Shown piece by piece: positions 41,840 through 51,762 of a stretch of 64,000 bases of DNA (positions are counted from its first letter, which is position 1; every line of letters starts with the position of its first letter). The position numbers and the translations under genes were made by a program. Under the pieces are notes generated by a model. It searched no databases, was not told where the DNA came from, and saw nothing but the letters and a program-made list of their open reading frames with translations. Source of the stretch: Strigamia acuminata (taxonomy: Eukaryota; Arthropoda; Chilopoda; Geophilomorpha; Linotaeniidae); contig OX442314.1 in the NCBI GenBank assembly GCA_949358305.1, positions 31,543,118 through 31,607,117 of the forward strand. The letters are read 5' to 3'.

Positions 41840-42793
41840 TTGGATCGGACCCTGGTCTCATAACTAGTACTATTCTCATGCCATAATCTCCCTCAGCCGG
41901 CAATACATATCCTTTATCCTTCATCTCAGTGCATAGCTGGCGTAATATCTCTTTTCTGGGGATTCCCACTCCGAAAAGGCACTCTTCTTGGTTTTTCTAT
42001 TGTTAGGTCAATTGAGTGTTGTAATACATGGGTACGTCCCGATACTTTAGTCATGTCTCTTCAGTGTACCATGATGCCGTGTGACCACTTAAAAGATATT
42101 CTGATAGCACCATGTGGCTGGACTTTTTGTCAGCCATGTTCATGGCTATATTTGGTCCCACTTTTGTAATTAGATCGTCTATTTCCAATGCTTGGACTAG
42201 GGCAATGAGATGCAACTACTGTTCACTCCTGAGTTCAATGTAGCTATTACATTTCCTGTTTCCATAAGAATTTCCATTGTGATCATTCCACCCAAAACGT
42301 TGTCTTCCGGGATTATAACTTTAAAGTTTCTTGTTCTCGACTGCTCTTTCGGGTCAAGAGTGGTCAATGCAGCAATTAACTCGTCTTTCAGGATCAGGTT
42401 AGCTTCCATTATATGAGCTGCTATTGTCGGTGTAAAACACTCCTGCTTTGTTTCCTCGTTGCATTTAATCTTTTTCAAAGCTTTAGTTACTTCTTTAAAT
42501 TATGATTTGTCACTTTGGATGGGTTCCACTACTGCTTTAAAGGGTGTTAACTGGCATGGCGAGAATTGCAGACCTATCACTTGGCTGTTTAAAATTTCCA
42601 CGATCATTTCCGATTTATGTATTAGCGCAAGTTCTTTTGACCGGCTAGAACTTGCGCTTACAAGTTTTTTGGATACCTTTTGCTGAGTGCTGAGTGCCTT
42701 TTCCAAATCCTCTTTTGACAGTTGCTTTCTTGGTGAAGTACATTGTCTTGCCCAGTGCCCAATTTTACTGCAGGGGGAATTATCTAGAGTCAA
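41840..42793 (-). pseudogene. Ty3/gypsy gag-pol remnant
   Basis: On the minus strand 42793-42500 has a zinc knuckle-like CSKIGHWARQC (C-x2-missing form at the first Cys pair) with a Lys-rich spacer. 42478-42197 covers a protease-like region (IPEDNVLGGMITMEILMETG). About 42050-41820 contains the start of a gypsy RT with stops: LQHSIDLTIEKPRRVPFR and EMKDKGYVLPAEGDYGMRIV followed by DPRLCID. The order gag, protease, RT is as expected on this strand. It is heavily decayed, with no LTR identified. Confidence 0.6.
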
Positions 42794-43079
42794 CTAAACG
42801 TGAGTTGAGGTTTCAGTTGTGTCTGCTTCCTTTTCAGAGGAAGATAGTGCTGATTGTAAAACTTTTTCCAAAGTTTCAGCTTTATCTGGAGGCACTGTAC
42901 TCGCATTCTCACTTGAGTTTGACTTAATGTCAGTTAACTTAATATCTTTTACTGCAGGCTGTGAAGATGTGACTGCTTGCGGTTGCAGCGGTGGTTTGTA
43001 TTTTGTGGTTGTGGTTTCAAGACAGATAACGCTTTATTCTCATTCCTCCTACTAGTACTTCTGGTATTAATTCTTATTG

Positions 43080-43616
43080 TTAAAGGTGTTGGTTCTCTTT
43101 CTGTGGTTGCTGCTGCTGTTCCTCATATTGTTCCTGGGGTTGCTGTTCGTGTTGATGATGGTTTTCAAGAAGTGGCGGTGGATGATTCGGAGGTGCAAGC
43201 TCCTCCATGAGCTCTTCTTGCGCATTCATCACCAGTTGTAGGTCGTCCTCCATGTGTTGTATACGATTTTGGATGATGTGGAGTTGCTCATCATGAGCAA
43301 TTTCCATTTTTCTAATGGTGTTTTGAGCATCTTGTAGTTGCTGCTGCTGTAATACATATTGCGTTTGCATATATGTAAATAAATATACAATCTCATTCTG
43401 TGATGGAGCTCGGTTTTCCCACTGTTCAGGCACGGGTGCATGTTGGTTCGGGACATGTACAGGTTGGTTTGGGACATCTGGTGGTGGATGATTACCTCCT
43501 AAACCCATTATCTCATTCCATCTCCATTCCATCTCTGAAATATATTTTGTGGATGACCTCTCTACCATCTTTGCATGTGCTGTGAGAATGTTCTCTTTTA
43601 TACATTTTCCCATCAC
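43080..43616 (-). CDS. Gln-rich coiled-coil protein (hypothetical)
   Basis: 178 codons: EMEWRWNEIMGLGG, a Pro/Val/Gln linker (VPNQPVHVPNQHAPVPEQW), NEIVYLFTYMQTQYVLQQQQ leading into a coiled coil (QDAQNTIRKMEIAHDEQL and following), then a His/Gln/Glu-rich low-complexity tail. The layout (Pro-rich lead, P-S-x-x-E-I block, coiled coil) resembles the family at 54.8-55.2 and 60.8-61.1 kb, but no RING follows. Possibly an element-encoded gene; function unknown. Confidence 0.4.
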   Translation of the reverse strand: MMGKCIKENILTAHAKMVERSSTKYISEMEWRWNEIMGLGGNHPPPDVPNQPVHVPNQHAPVPEQWENRAPSQNEIVYLFTYMQTQYVLQQQQLQDAQNTIRKMEIAHDEQLHIIQNRIQHMEDDLQLVMNAQEELMEELAPPNHPPPLLENHHQHEQQPQEQYEEQQQQPQKENQHL

Positions 43617-43894
43617 AAACCTATTCCTTTTCTTTCAAATGTAGCATTTGCTTTATTTTTGGGTGATATATATTCCTTTATGACAATGGATCTAACGTTT
43701 TTTTTTAAACAAAGTTAATAAAAATAATAAAATAATAGTACTTATAATAATAATAATAATCAGCTACTAATTAGGACTGATTAACTCTTTAAAAACATTA
43801 AAACTTTTAATTGAAATAGAGATGCTAAAAAAATCACATTTTTGAGATCTTGATAAACACAAAATTTCTATTTTTTTTAATGGGCATACGACTA
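43617..43894. other. No gene recognised
   Basis: AT-rich spacer with a short 'aataataataataat' run near 43750. Confidence 0.4.
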
Positions 43895-44420
43895 TTGTGT
43901 TAATACGTCTTTGCTTTTCAAGCAAGCAGGCACAATTTATTGTTAGTTTTTGTATTGGAATAAAGCTAGCGATGTCATTGCTGAAAAAAGGCCCGAGAAC
44001 AGACGACAACGACGCGTCATAGACATTTTGTCGATATTCGATAACGGGATTTACTGGCGAGGTGAACTGGACCGTATTGGGAATACAGTGGCAATTCACG
44101 ACGCCATCCACAGTGAGTCGGAAAACCGAATTTTAAACGAAAGTTGCGAGAATAGACCCAAGTCTGACAGTGAACGTCCTGAAGCGACTCGTCGACGCAT
44201 TGGCAACGAATTGTGGACGTTATATCGACGTACGGTCGACGCAACTAAGACGTATCGACGCAACAGGTACAAGAACGAGTTTCTTGCCGGAAAATCGACC
44301 GAAAAAGCCCAAAAGGACTTAAGAACGAGCCGGAAACGTTTTACGACGCAATATAGGCGTAATACGAACGGGTTAGCGACGTAACACGTACGTACACGGT
44401 ATTTATCGATTATTCCTGAG
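43895..44420 (+). repeat. Copia 5' LTR and leader
   Basis: Start fixed by the match to 47587; the downstream end cannot be fixed because the 3' copy is truncated. A 144-codon frame at 43950-44384 is taken as non-coding LTR/leader. Confidence 0.55.
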
Positions 44421-44447
44421 TTTTAAGCAAGAGACCTGCTGTTCCCA

Positions 44448-46727
44448 ATGGTCGAATCAGTTTCGTCAATCACGCCGTCGTCAACGACAGCTTTTAGGAT
44501 TGAAAAGTTGGATGGGTCCAATTACGCAACATGGGCATTCAACACAAAGTTAGTCCTAGATGAGAAGCAACTTTTTGGAGTAGTTGATGACAGCGATAAA
44601 GAGAAGGATGAAACGAAATTAGCTGAAAAGAAAAGCAAAGCGTTTGCAATAATTGGGCTGACCATAAAGGCACAGCAACAGCAACATATCCGTGGTTTGA
44701 AGACACCCAAGGAAGCTTGGGACACTTTGAAAAGCATTTATGAACCGACAAACCCGTTGAGGATTGTACAGCTAAAGAAAGAACTGTACACAACGGTGAA
44801 AAAGCCGGACATGACAATGGATAATTATTTGTCTCGATTGTCAGATTGCGCAGCGAGATTGACCAATGCGGGACAAGATGTAACGGATACGGAGCTCGCA
44901 TTGGCGTTACTATGTGGCCTTGGTGACGAACACGAGGCACTTATCATGTCGATGCATTCAATCTCGAAGACGGATTTTACAACTAAACGTGTAAAAGAAA
45001 TGTTATTGTCGGAATCCACCCGCAGATCGTCAAAGAATGCGACAAGGGCAGAAAACACAGTGCTTTCAGCACAGAAGCAAAAGCAGTTGACCAAAGGAGT
45101 CAAGTGCTACAACTGCGGCAAGTTTGGTCATTTCGCCCCGGACTGCAGCAAACCAAAAAGGGAAAAGCAGCCCAATGACAAAAAGGAATCAACAATTCCG
45201 AAAAAGCGGATGATGTCTGCTGGTTTGATCGCAACAGGAGCGACGGGGACCTGGATGATCGATTCCGGCGCAACCCACCACATGTCCGGATACAAGGATA
45301 AATTCCTATCACTAAAGCCGACAAAGACGGACAAGACCACTATAGCGACCGGAAGAATCGTCGAGTCTAAGGCAAAAGGAGACATCGACTTGGTCTTCGA
45401 GCACGGGAAGAAGCAAACCCCAACCATTCTTGGGGACGTACTGTATATACCGGACATTGCGATGAATTTGTTATCGGTTTCCCAATTGGAGGAAAAAGGA
45501 TACGCAATTATATTCAGTAGAGGGATTTGCAGAATTCTCGATGACAAAAATGTAGAAGTTTTGAGAGCCACGAAGAAAGGTGGCATGTATCCAATACACG
45601 AAGTAGGCAATTATGGTTTGGCATCTTCGAGTGACCAAGAGAGCCAAGAGCTTTGGCATCGTCGCTTTATGCATGTATCCGTCTCAAGTCTCGAGAAGAT
45701 GGCCAAGGGCGATTTAGTCAACGGACTACGACTGAATGGGACGTCATCACAAAAATGTGACAGCTGTCTACAGGGGAAGTTGACTCGCCAGCCATTCAAG
45801 AAGTCAAAGACGACTTTAGCAAATGGACTACTTGATTTGGTACATTCGGACATCGCCGGACCTTTTTCGACAGAAAGCAAAGGAGGAAAGCGTTTTTATA
45901 TCACGTTTATCGACGACATGTCACGAAAGGTGGAGGTTTACTTCATGCGGCACAAATCCGAAGCTTTGGACAAATTCAAAGAATATTTGGCCAGAAATGA
46001 AAATGCCACTGAAAGGAAGATAAAAACTCTAAGGACCGATAATGGACTGGAGTACTGCAATAAAGAATTTGAAGAATTCTTGACCAGTAAAGGGATTTTA
46101 CACCAACGGACCACGATTTTTACGCCTCAGCAAAATGGCGTCGCGGAGCGAATGAACCGGACCTTAATGGACCTTGTACGTTCTTGCTTAATTGATGCAA
46201 AGTTAAGCGGAAGTTTCTGGGCCGAGGCGTTTTACACAGCGGCTTACGTACGCAATCGAACGGTGACGAAGGCAACGGGAAAAACACCATATGAGGTTTG
46301 GCACGGACGAAAACCTACGATTGGCTATTTCCGTGCATTTGGCTGCAAAGCAGTCGTCCACATCCCTTCCCAGAAAAGGAAGAAGTTGGACAAGCGAGGT
46401 GTCAAATGCATTTTTCTTGGTTACACTTCCGGTGAGAAGTCATATCGTTTTTGGTGCCCCGAGAGGCAAACCGTCATCACGTCACGGGATGCTGTCTTCA
46501 ACGAAGACGAATTAGGAGCCAGGAATGGTAAAGCTGACGACAATCCAGAAAGCGACGTGCTGACTTTATTTTTGGACGGAGAAAAGCCAAAAGATGAAGT
46601 GGACATAACACAACCGGAACCGGACCCTGAACCACCGCCGCTTCCCGCAAACAAGAAGCGTGGACGTCCAACAAAGGACACAGCGGTCAAACAAAGAAGA
46701 CAGTCAGAAAGATCAAGAAGAAATTAA
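44448..46727 (+). CDS. Copia Gag-protease-integrase polyprotein (truncated)
   Basis: 759 residues from ATG 44448. Gag opens with FRIEKLDGSNYATWAFNTKL and continues through LKTPKEAWDTLKSIYE. A CCHC knuckle CYNCGKFGHFAPDC is near 220, protease WMIDSGATHHMSG near 270, GAG-pre-integrase ELWHRRFMHVSVSSLEKMAK with CDSCLQGKLTRQPF near 400-450, and the integrase core has the D-D-E residues in HSDIAGPFS, RTDNGLEYC and PQQNGVAERMNRT. The GKTPYEVWHGRKP and FGCKAVVHIP blocks follow. The frame stops at 46727 because of a deletion, just where RT should begin. Catalytic residues seen are intact. Confidence 0.95.
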   Translation: MVESVSSITPSSTTAFRIEKLDGSNYATWAFNTKLVLDEKQLFGVVDDSDKEKDETKLAEKKSKAFAIIGLTIKAQQQQHIRGLKTPKEAWDTLKSIYEPTNPLRIVQLKKELYTTVKKPDMTMDNYLSRLSDCAARLTNAGQDVTDTELALALLCGLGDEHEALIMSMHSISKTDFTTKRVKEMLLSESTRRSSKNATRAENTVLSAQKQKQLTKGVKCYNCGKFGHFAPDCSKPKREKQPNDKKESTIPKKRMMSAGLIATGATGTWMIDSGATHHMSGYKDKFLSLKPTKTDKTTIATGRIVESKAKGDIDLVFEHGKKQTPTILGDVLYIPDIAMNLLSVSQLEEKGYAIIFSRGICRILDDKNVEVLRATKKGGMYPIHEVGNYGLASSSDQESQELWHRRFMHVSVSSLEKMAKGDLVNGLRLNGTSSQKCDSCLQGKLTRQPFKKSKTTLANGLLDLVHSDIAGPFSTESKGGKRFYITFIDDMSRKVEVYFMRHKSEALDKFKEYLARNENATERKIKTLRTDNGLEYCNKEFEEFLTSKGILHQRTTIFTPQQNGVAERMNRTLMDLVRSCLIDAKLSGSFWAEAFYTAAYVRNRTVTKATGKTPYEVWHGRKPTIGYFRAFGCKAVVHIPSQKRKKLDKRGVKCIFLGYTSGEKSYRFWCPERQTVITSRDAVFNEDELGARNGKADDNPESDVLTLFLDGEKPKDEVDITQPEPDPEPPPLPANKKRGRPTKDTAVKQRRQSERSRRN

Positions 46728-47586
46728 GATCATGTTTTGACATTAAAGAATTGGGAGAATTGCGCTACATGTTGGGGATTGAATTTGGCAAGAGTTCAAC
46801 CGGAGGACATTTCATGACGCAAGAAAAATATATTGCAAAAGTTCTCAAGAAATTTGGACAGGACGAGGCAAAACCTATCTCAACCCCGATGGAAGCTAAC
46901 CGCAAAGAAGACGAGATGGAAGCAAAGAGCCCAGATGCAACTGGTCGACCATACAGGGAATTAATAGGGTGCTTATCCTATATAGCAAACTGCACCAGAC
47001 CGGACATTACGTTCGCCGTGAACTCCCTAGCCAAATATAAGCTGAAGATCACACACTGGAACAAGGCCAAGCGTATCCTGAAATACCTAGCTGGAACGGC
47101 GAAGTACGGGTTACACTACGAGAGGCAAGATGGCATACTGCAAGCTTATGCTGATGCAGACTGGGCCAACTGTAAGGAGACCCGGAAGTCCTGTTCGGGA
47201 ACATTGTTGAAAGTGGGCAACAATGTGATCAACTGGCAGAGCAAGAGGCAGACCGTAGTAGCCACATCTACAATGGAAGCGGAATATGTCGCCATGGCAA
47301 ACTGCGCCAAGGACGTGGTTTGGGTTCGCCGCCTGCTCGAGGAAATCGAAATGGGACAATTTGTTGGAAAAGACCCCACAACACTCTTCTACGACAACCA
47401 ACCGGCGAGGGCATTCGCCGAGAACAACGTTGAGAAGAGGAGGACCAAGCATATAGATATCCAGTTTCATTACGTGCGAGACCAGATTAAAAAGAAGACC
47501 ATGAAACTGGAGTATGTGTCAACAGAAGAAAATGAGGCGGACATTTTCACCAAACCGCTTCAGCGAATCAAGTTTGACAAGTTTCG
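46728..47586 (+). pseudogene. Copia RT end and RNase H, after an internal deletion
   Basis: The frame resumes with FDIKELGELRYMLGIEFG, which normally lies after the YVDD palm, and continues through STPMEANRK, LIGCLSYIANCTRPDITFAV, the RNase H blocks AYADADWANCKETRKSCSG and VATSTMEAEYVAMANCAKD, and FYDNQPARAFAENNVEKRRT. About 300 residues of RT, including the polymerase active site, are missing between this and the upstream frame, and the join is out of frame near 46710. The frame as such runs to 47671, into the LTR remnant. RNase H residues look intact. Confidence 0.9.
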
Positions 47587-47669
47587 TGTGTTAATACGTC
47601 CTTGCTTTTCAAGCAAACAGGCACAATTTATTGTTAGTTTTTGTATTGGAATAAAGCTAGCCATGTCAT

Positions 47670-49980
47670 GATCATGACAGACTGCACTGTAAATTTCAAT
47701 AGGTCTGCCATATTTTCTTGTATACCGAATTGGTAATGTTCGAAACCAATTAACCTTTGCAATTACATGTGTTTTTAATGTACTATCCAAGCGCAGATGA
47801 TGAATGCATATTCCAATTATTTTTCCTGGTGTTAATTCTTCACTACTGCTGATGCTAGATGTGTTTTCGCCACACCATGATGCAAGAATGTATGACGAAC
47901 TATTTGTTCCTGTTTTGTAACAGCCAAAATAATAGTTGTTAATTTCAATTCTTTTGCGTTTCTCAGCATTTAGAAATTTTCTTTGACAGTTTTTTGATAA
48001 AGAATGGGGTGTTACAAATTGGATCTGGAGGCCTATTCGATCGATTGATTACCATTTTTGTATTGGTCAGCATCTTTGTAGTGAAAGTACTGATGTTCTC
48101 AGCAGAACTCGGGTTGCTTTCAACACATTGATCAGCTGATTTTGTGGATTTTAAATCACTGCAGCCTTTTTTACCTGCATTAGCCAAATTACTTGTCATC
48201 ATTTTTGTAATGTTTCTTGACTTTTCTGTTTGGTAATGAGATACAAATTTTTCTAACTCATTCTTCTTGACTGACACAGCAACTGAATGACTACACAACT
48301 GATTAGTTTTGTAACTATCACAAGTGCAAGAAAAATTTCCTGATTTCCTCTCATTCACAACGTTTGGTCTATCACTGTTTGTACTCTTCACATAAAACGA
48401 ACCAATGCTTAAACCCTCAACTAAACTGTTACTATTTAAAATTTGCTCAGCTTTCTTTTTGATGAAATATATTTCTTTATATTTCTTTAGGTTTTAATTT
48501 ATCCATGTCAATTATTTGAAAACTGCTTTTTGATTTATTTCCACTGACAACTACATTCAATTGCTGCGATTTAATGAGAGCTTTTTGAAATCTAGCTACA
48601 ATTTTTTGTCGTTCCTGCAGAGTTAAATTGGCAAATTCCGCCTTTGTTTTCAAATGAGCAAATTCAGGAGCTACAGTATAAGGCCCGGCCATGTTTAAAA
48701 CTGCTTTCTGCAAATCATAATCTTGACTTTTAACCAAATCAAACATGTCATCAATAAATGAGTCCATTTTGGTTGTTTTTTGGTTTTGTCAAATCTTAAT
48801 GACATTATTCAGGCATGATTATTAACAAATGGCTTATCTTCTAAGTTATGTTGTAACATCACACCAGATGATGTTATTTCTCCAAGATCATTCAGTTTGT
48901 TAGAGTAAAAGTAATTAAAAAACTGCTGCAATTTGTTTTCTTTTACATAAGTACTGTGCCATTTTGCTTCTCTTACATCCATTTCACTGAAAAAAACCTC
49001 TGCTGATTCTTTATATAACAAACCACTTTCCTTATTAAAAATGTAATCAATAATTCCTTTGATTGAGTCAAAAGAAAATTCAAATTCTCTTAATTATTCT
49101 TTGATATTCTTTCTCGCATTGCGCAAAGAAGACCTACAGCATCTGGAAAAACACTAACCAATGCATTTTTTAATGCTGTTTCATTGTCTGAGCCATAGGC
49201 GAATAGTTTTCTCAGTTTAGGTTGTTAGTCTTAGTAATGTTTGAAAGAAATATTGATAATCATCTTCCAGTTTTGTCATACACAGCATCATTGGTCCCAA
49301 AAATATTGGGAAATATTCTTTTTGTTTAACTTGCAATTTTTTTATTTTTGAATGTTGTAACGAGGAAAAAAATTGCCAAGTTATAAAAGTTACATCAAAC
49401 CCAATAATAGATACAAATTTGGGATTGTTGTCACACAAAAGTCACTAACTTGATTTAACATATCATCAGTAAACAGTATTACACGAGGTGAAACCTCAGT
49501 AAATGATGCTTCACGGATAAAACATTGCAATCTACCCTTCATAAGTTGAATAATTTCGCTTAATGGATCCCTACTTGGCTTATTGAATTTATTCTTTTCG
49601 TATGACGCTTGTCTTTGATTTCTAGGTATCTTTGCAGCAGATACATTCAATCCACCTACATCTTTTGCAACTGTAAAGTGATTTCTTTTCACACACCCAT
49701 GTGTAGAGCTTAGTTGTCTTTTGGTTGAATCGCAGTTGCGATAAAATGGCACAGCCTTGTCTTTTCTATTGCCATGACCTTGGACCTTAATGGGTACATC
49801 TCCATCCTTCAAATAATAATAACGCACAAAAACTAAATTGAATGCTTCACCCTTAATAGTAACTGTCACAATTGTTTTTCTAAAACTCGACTCTGATAAA
49901 TTCCTGTATGAAATAATTTGATAACATGCATATTTATTATGATTATTACGATCTCTATAAAACAAAAAAACATTAATCAA
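47670..49980 (-). pseudogene. MULE-type transposase with SWIM finger, decayed
   Basis: Minus-strand blocks in several frames. 49980-49440 is an N-terminal region (YQIISYRNLSESSFRKTIVT and downstream PRVILFTDDMLNQVSDF). 49438-49217 is the catalytic start KFVSIIGFDVTF (first Asp) with FPIFLGPMMLCMTKLEDDYQ. 49215-49080 has LFAYGSDNETALKNALVSVF (second acidic block) and a stop. 49021-48809 and 48767-48477 are helical linker segments. 48391-47963 holds a SWIM zinc finger (FSCTCDSYKTNQLCSHSVAV; C-x-C...C-x-H). 47945-47680 is a further domain with HVIAKVNWFRTLPIRYTRKY. The frameshifts make it non-functional. SWIM plus a DDE core is typical of Mutator-like elements. Terminal repeats not found. Confidence 0.7.
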
Positions 49981-50090
49981 TTCAAATCATTTTAAAAAAA
50001 TCAACAAAATCGATTTAAATTAGCTAAAAATAATCAAAATCTATTTAAATTAGCTAAAAATCACTAATAATCGATTTACCGGTAAATTCA

Positions 50091-50602
50091 TTAAAAATCA
50101 GTGTTTTTCAATAATATGGTGCTTTTATTTTTTATACATGCCTGCAATTCATGATCCTGGTTTTCTAGTTCCATTTCAATCCTGTCATTTGTCTGTTCCA
50201 TTTCAATCCTGTCATTTGTCTGTTCCATTTCAATCTTGTCATTTGTCTGTTCCATTTCAATCCTGTCATTTGTCTGTTCCATTTCAATCCTGTCATTTGT
50301 CTGTCCATTTCAATCCTGTCATTTGTCTGTCCATTTCAATCCTGTCATTTGCCTGTTCCATTTCAATCCTGTCATTTGTCTGTTCCATTTCAATCCTGTC
50401 ATTTGTCTGTTCCATTTCAATCCTGTCATTTTTCTGTTCCATTTTGAGATCATCATGTTCCAGTTTGATTTGTCTCGTATCATGAAATGACTCATGAAAC
50501 TCATCCTATAATAGAGCACATGGTAAACACACGATATGGCGTATTTTTTTTACAATTATTACTTACATCACTGGACTCCAAAGTCAAGTCAATGAATTCA
50601 GC
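50091..50602 (-). CDS. Exons with a coding 27-bp minisatellite (repeat MEQTNDRIE)
   Basis: Exon A (50602-50567, AEFIDLTLESSD) lies between an acceptor and a perfect GTAAGT donor. A 61-bp intron follows, then exon B from 50505: DEFHESFHDTRQIKLEHDDL, then tandem nine-residue repeats MEQTNDRIE. Two repeat units near 50300 and 50330 each lack one T, shifting the frame by two in total. The third stretch of repeats returns in frame to end ELENQDHELQACIKNKS. The repeats predict a highly charged helix. The upstream acidic motif resembles the tails of Myb/SANT-like transposon-derived proteins, but no DNA-binding domain is seen upstream. With the frameshift this allele is probably broken or uses an alternative end. 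Confidence 0.5.
50160..50445. repeat. 27-bp minisatellite, about 10-11 units
   Basis: The unit is 'ccatttcaatcctgtcattt' plus 'gtctgtt'. Units are nearly identical; two are 26 bp. Confidence 0.95.
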
Positions 50603-51762
50603 CTACAAATTAACATTAACAATTAGAATTACCAGTTTTCAGTATATTCCTATTTATTGAGAAAGAAAAACTCTACCCTTTACCAGTATTTATGCGACAT
50701 CCTGTTACCATCCAAACAGAGATATTTTTCCCTGGTTGATTGAGCAACTCCTCCTGGTTTTGTAAAACCAAAAAGCAGGAATGATTTATGTTATAAAAAC
50801 GAATTAGTTATACTGTATTAGTGGGAAAAATAATTCACAATCAATGTTGTCATCTATATAAATGTCTTAAATAATGTCAAATTACTACAAATTTTAAAGA
50901 AAAGTGAAAGTTTTTATTTTTAAATAAATACATTTCATTGCACTTGGGTACCCAAATTGGGGTACCCCAATTTGGGTGTACCCTGCATTTTGTTCAAAGC
51001 CAAACGATACTCTTATCAAGTACATCCACATGAGTCAAACCATCAAATCGTGTTAATTCAGGTAAACAATCATCACATTTAAATCAAACATAACTCTAAA
51101 CATTATTTCTAATTCCAGATTGAAGAACGAATTCCTCCATTCAAAGGTCGCCTGTAATCAAGAGTCCAAGGCGAATTAATTTCCGCGCAATCAAGAAACT
51201 GATAAAATAATGAAAGCAATAACAAACTAATTTGTTATTTCCAGTTACATCAACCCTGGCCACCAATTCAAGAACAGAAGCAGATTCTCTGGCATTAGGA
51301 CTTCTCGAGCGAGGCTGCGAATCAGATGAGTAGAAATCCCGATCGTATGTATTGAGATAATTAAATTAAAAACCCTGTTTATTAATTTCTAAGGTTTTTT
51401 CCAAGCTACCAGGAGCGGCCCATCCAAAGAATACTGGCTGAAATCACTGTAAAAATCTTTCCAAAACGACTAATCTATGAAAATAAGAATTGCCGAGACA
51501 GGTTGGTTATCAAGTCTGCTAAGTGATCGTCGCACTGAGACATTGCACGCATGCTGTGGTACAGTGGTCCGTCAGCGCCATAAACAAGGACTAGTCGTCT
51601 TGCTGTCCGTTCGAGGTTGGTGTTGTGACAGGGTTCTATGGCTTAAACTGTACTTCCGAGAAACAATGGGCATGACGTTGTAAATGCACGAACCAATCGG
51701 CACATTTCATGAATTGGACTATAAATTATGTCGTCGACACAATTATTTGAATGAATTATAAT
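50603..51762. other. No confident gene; possible plus-strand exons
   Basis: Around 51117-51150 and 51245-51335 plus-strand blocks follow acceptor-like sites ('ctaattccag', 'tatttccag'), but their frames show no recognised domain. Confidence 0.25.
50950..50977. repeat. 28-bp perfect palindrome
   Basis: 14+14 bp without loop, centred on GGTACC. No gene within 300 bp. Confidence 0.95.

Larger units (their letters stand above)
43895..47669 (+). mobile_element. Defective Copia retrotransposon
   Basis: The 5' LTR starts TGTGTTAATACG at 43895 and the same sequence recurs at 47587-47669, where the 3' LTR is cut off after 83 bp. Between them lie a gag-protease-integrase frame and the end of RT plus RNase H. 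The RT fingers and palm are deleted. The truncated 3' end abuts the MULE-like relic, suggesting a later rearrangement. Confidence 0.85.

Noticed and set aside
43950-44384. 144-codon frame ahead of the Copia gag
   Set aside because: It overlaps the 5' LTR/leader, has a random-like Arg/Asn-rich composition and no family signature.
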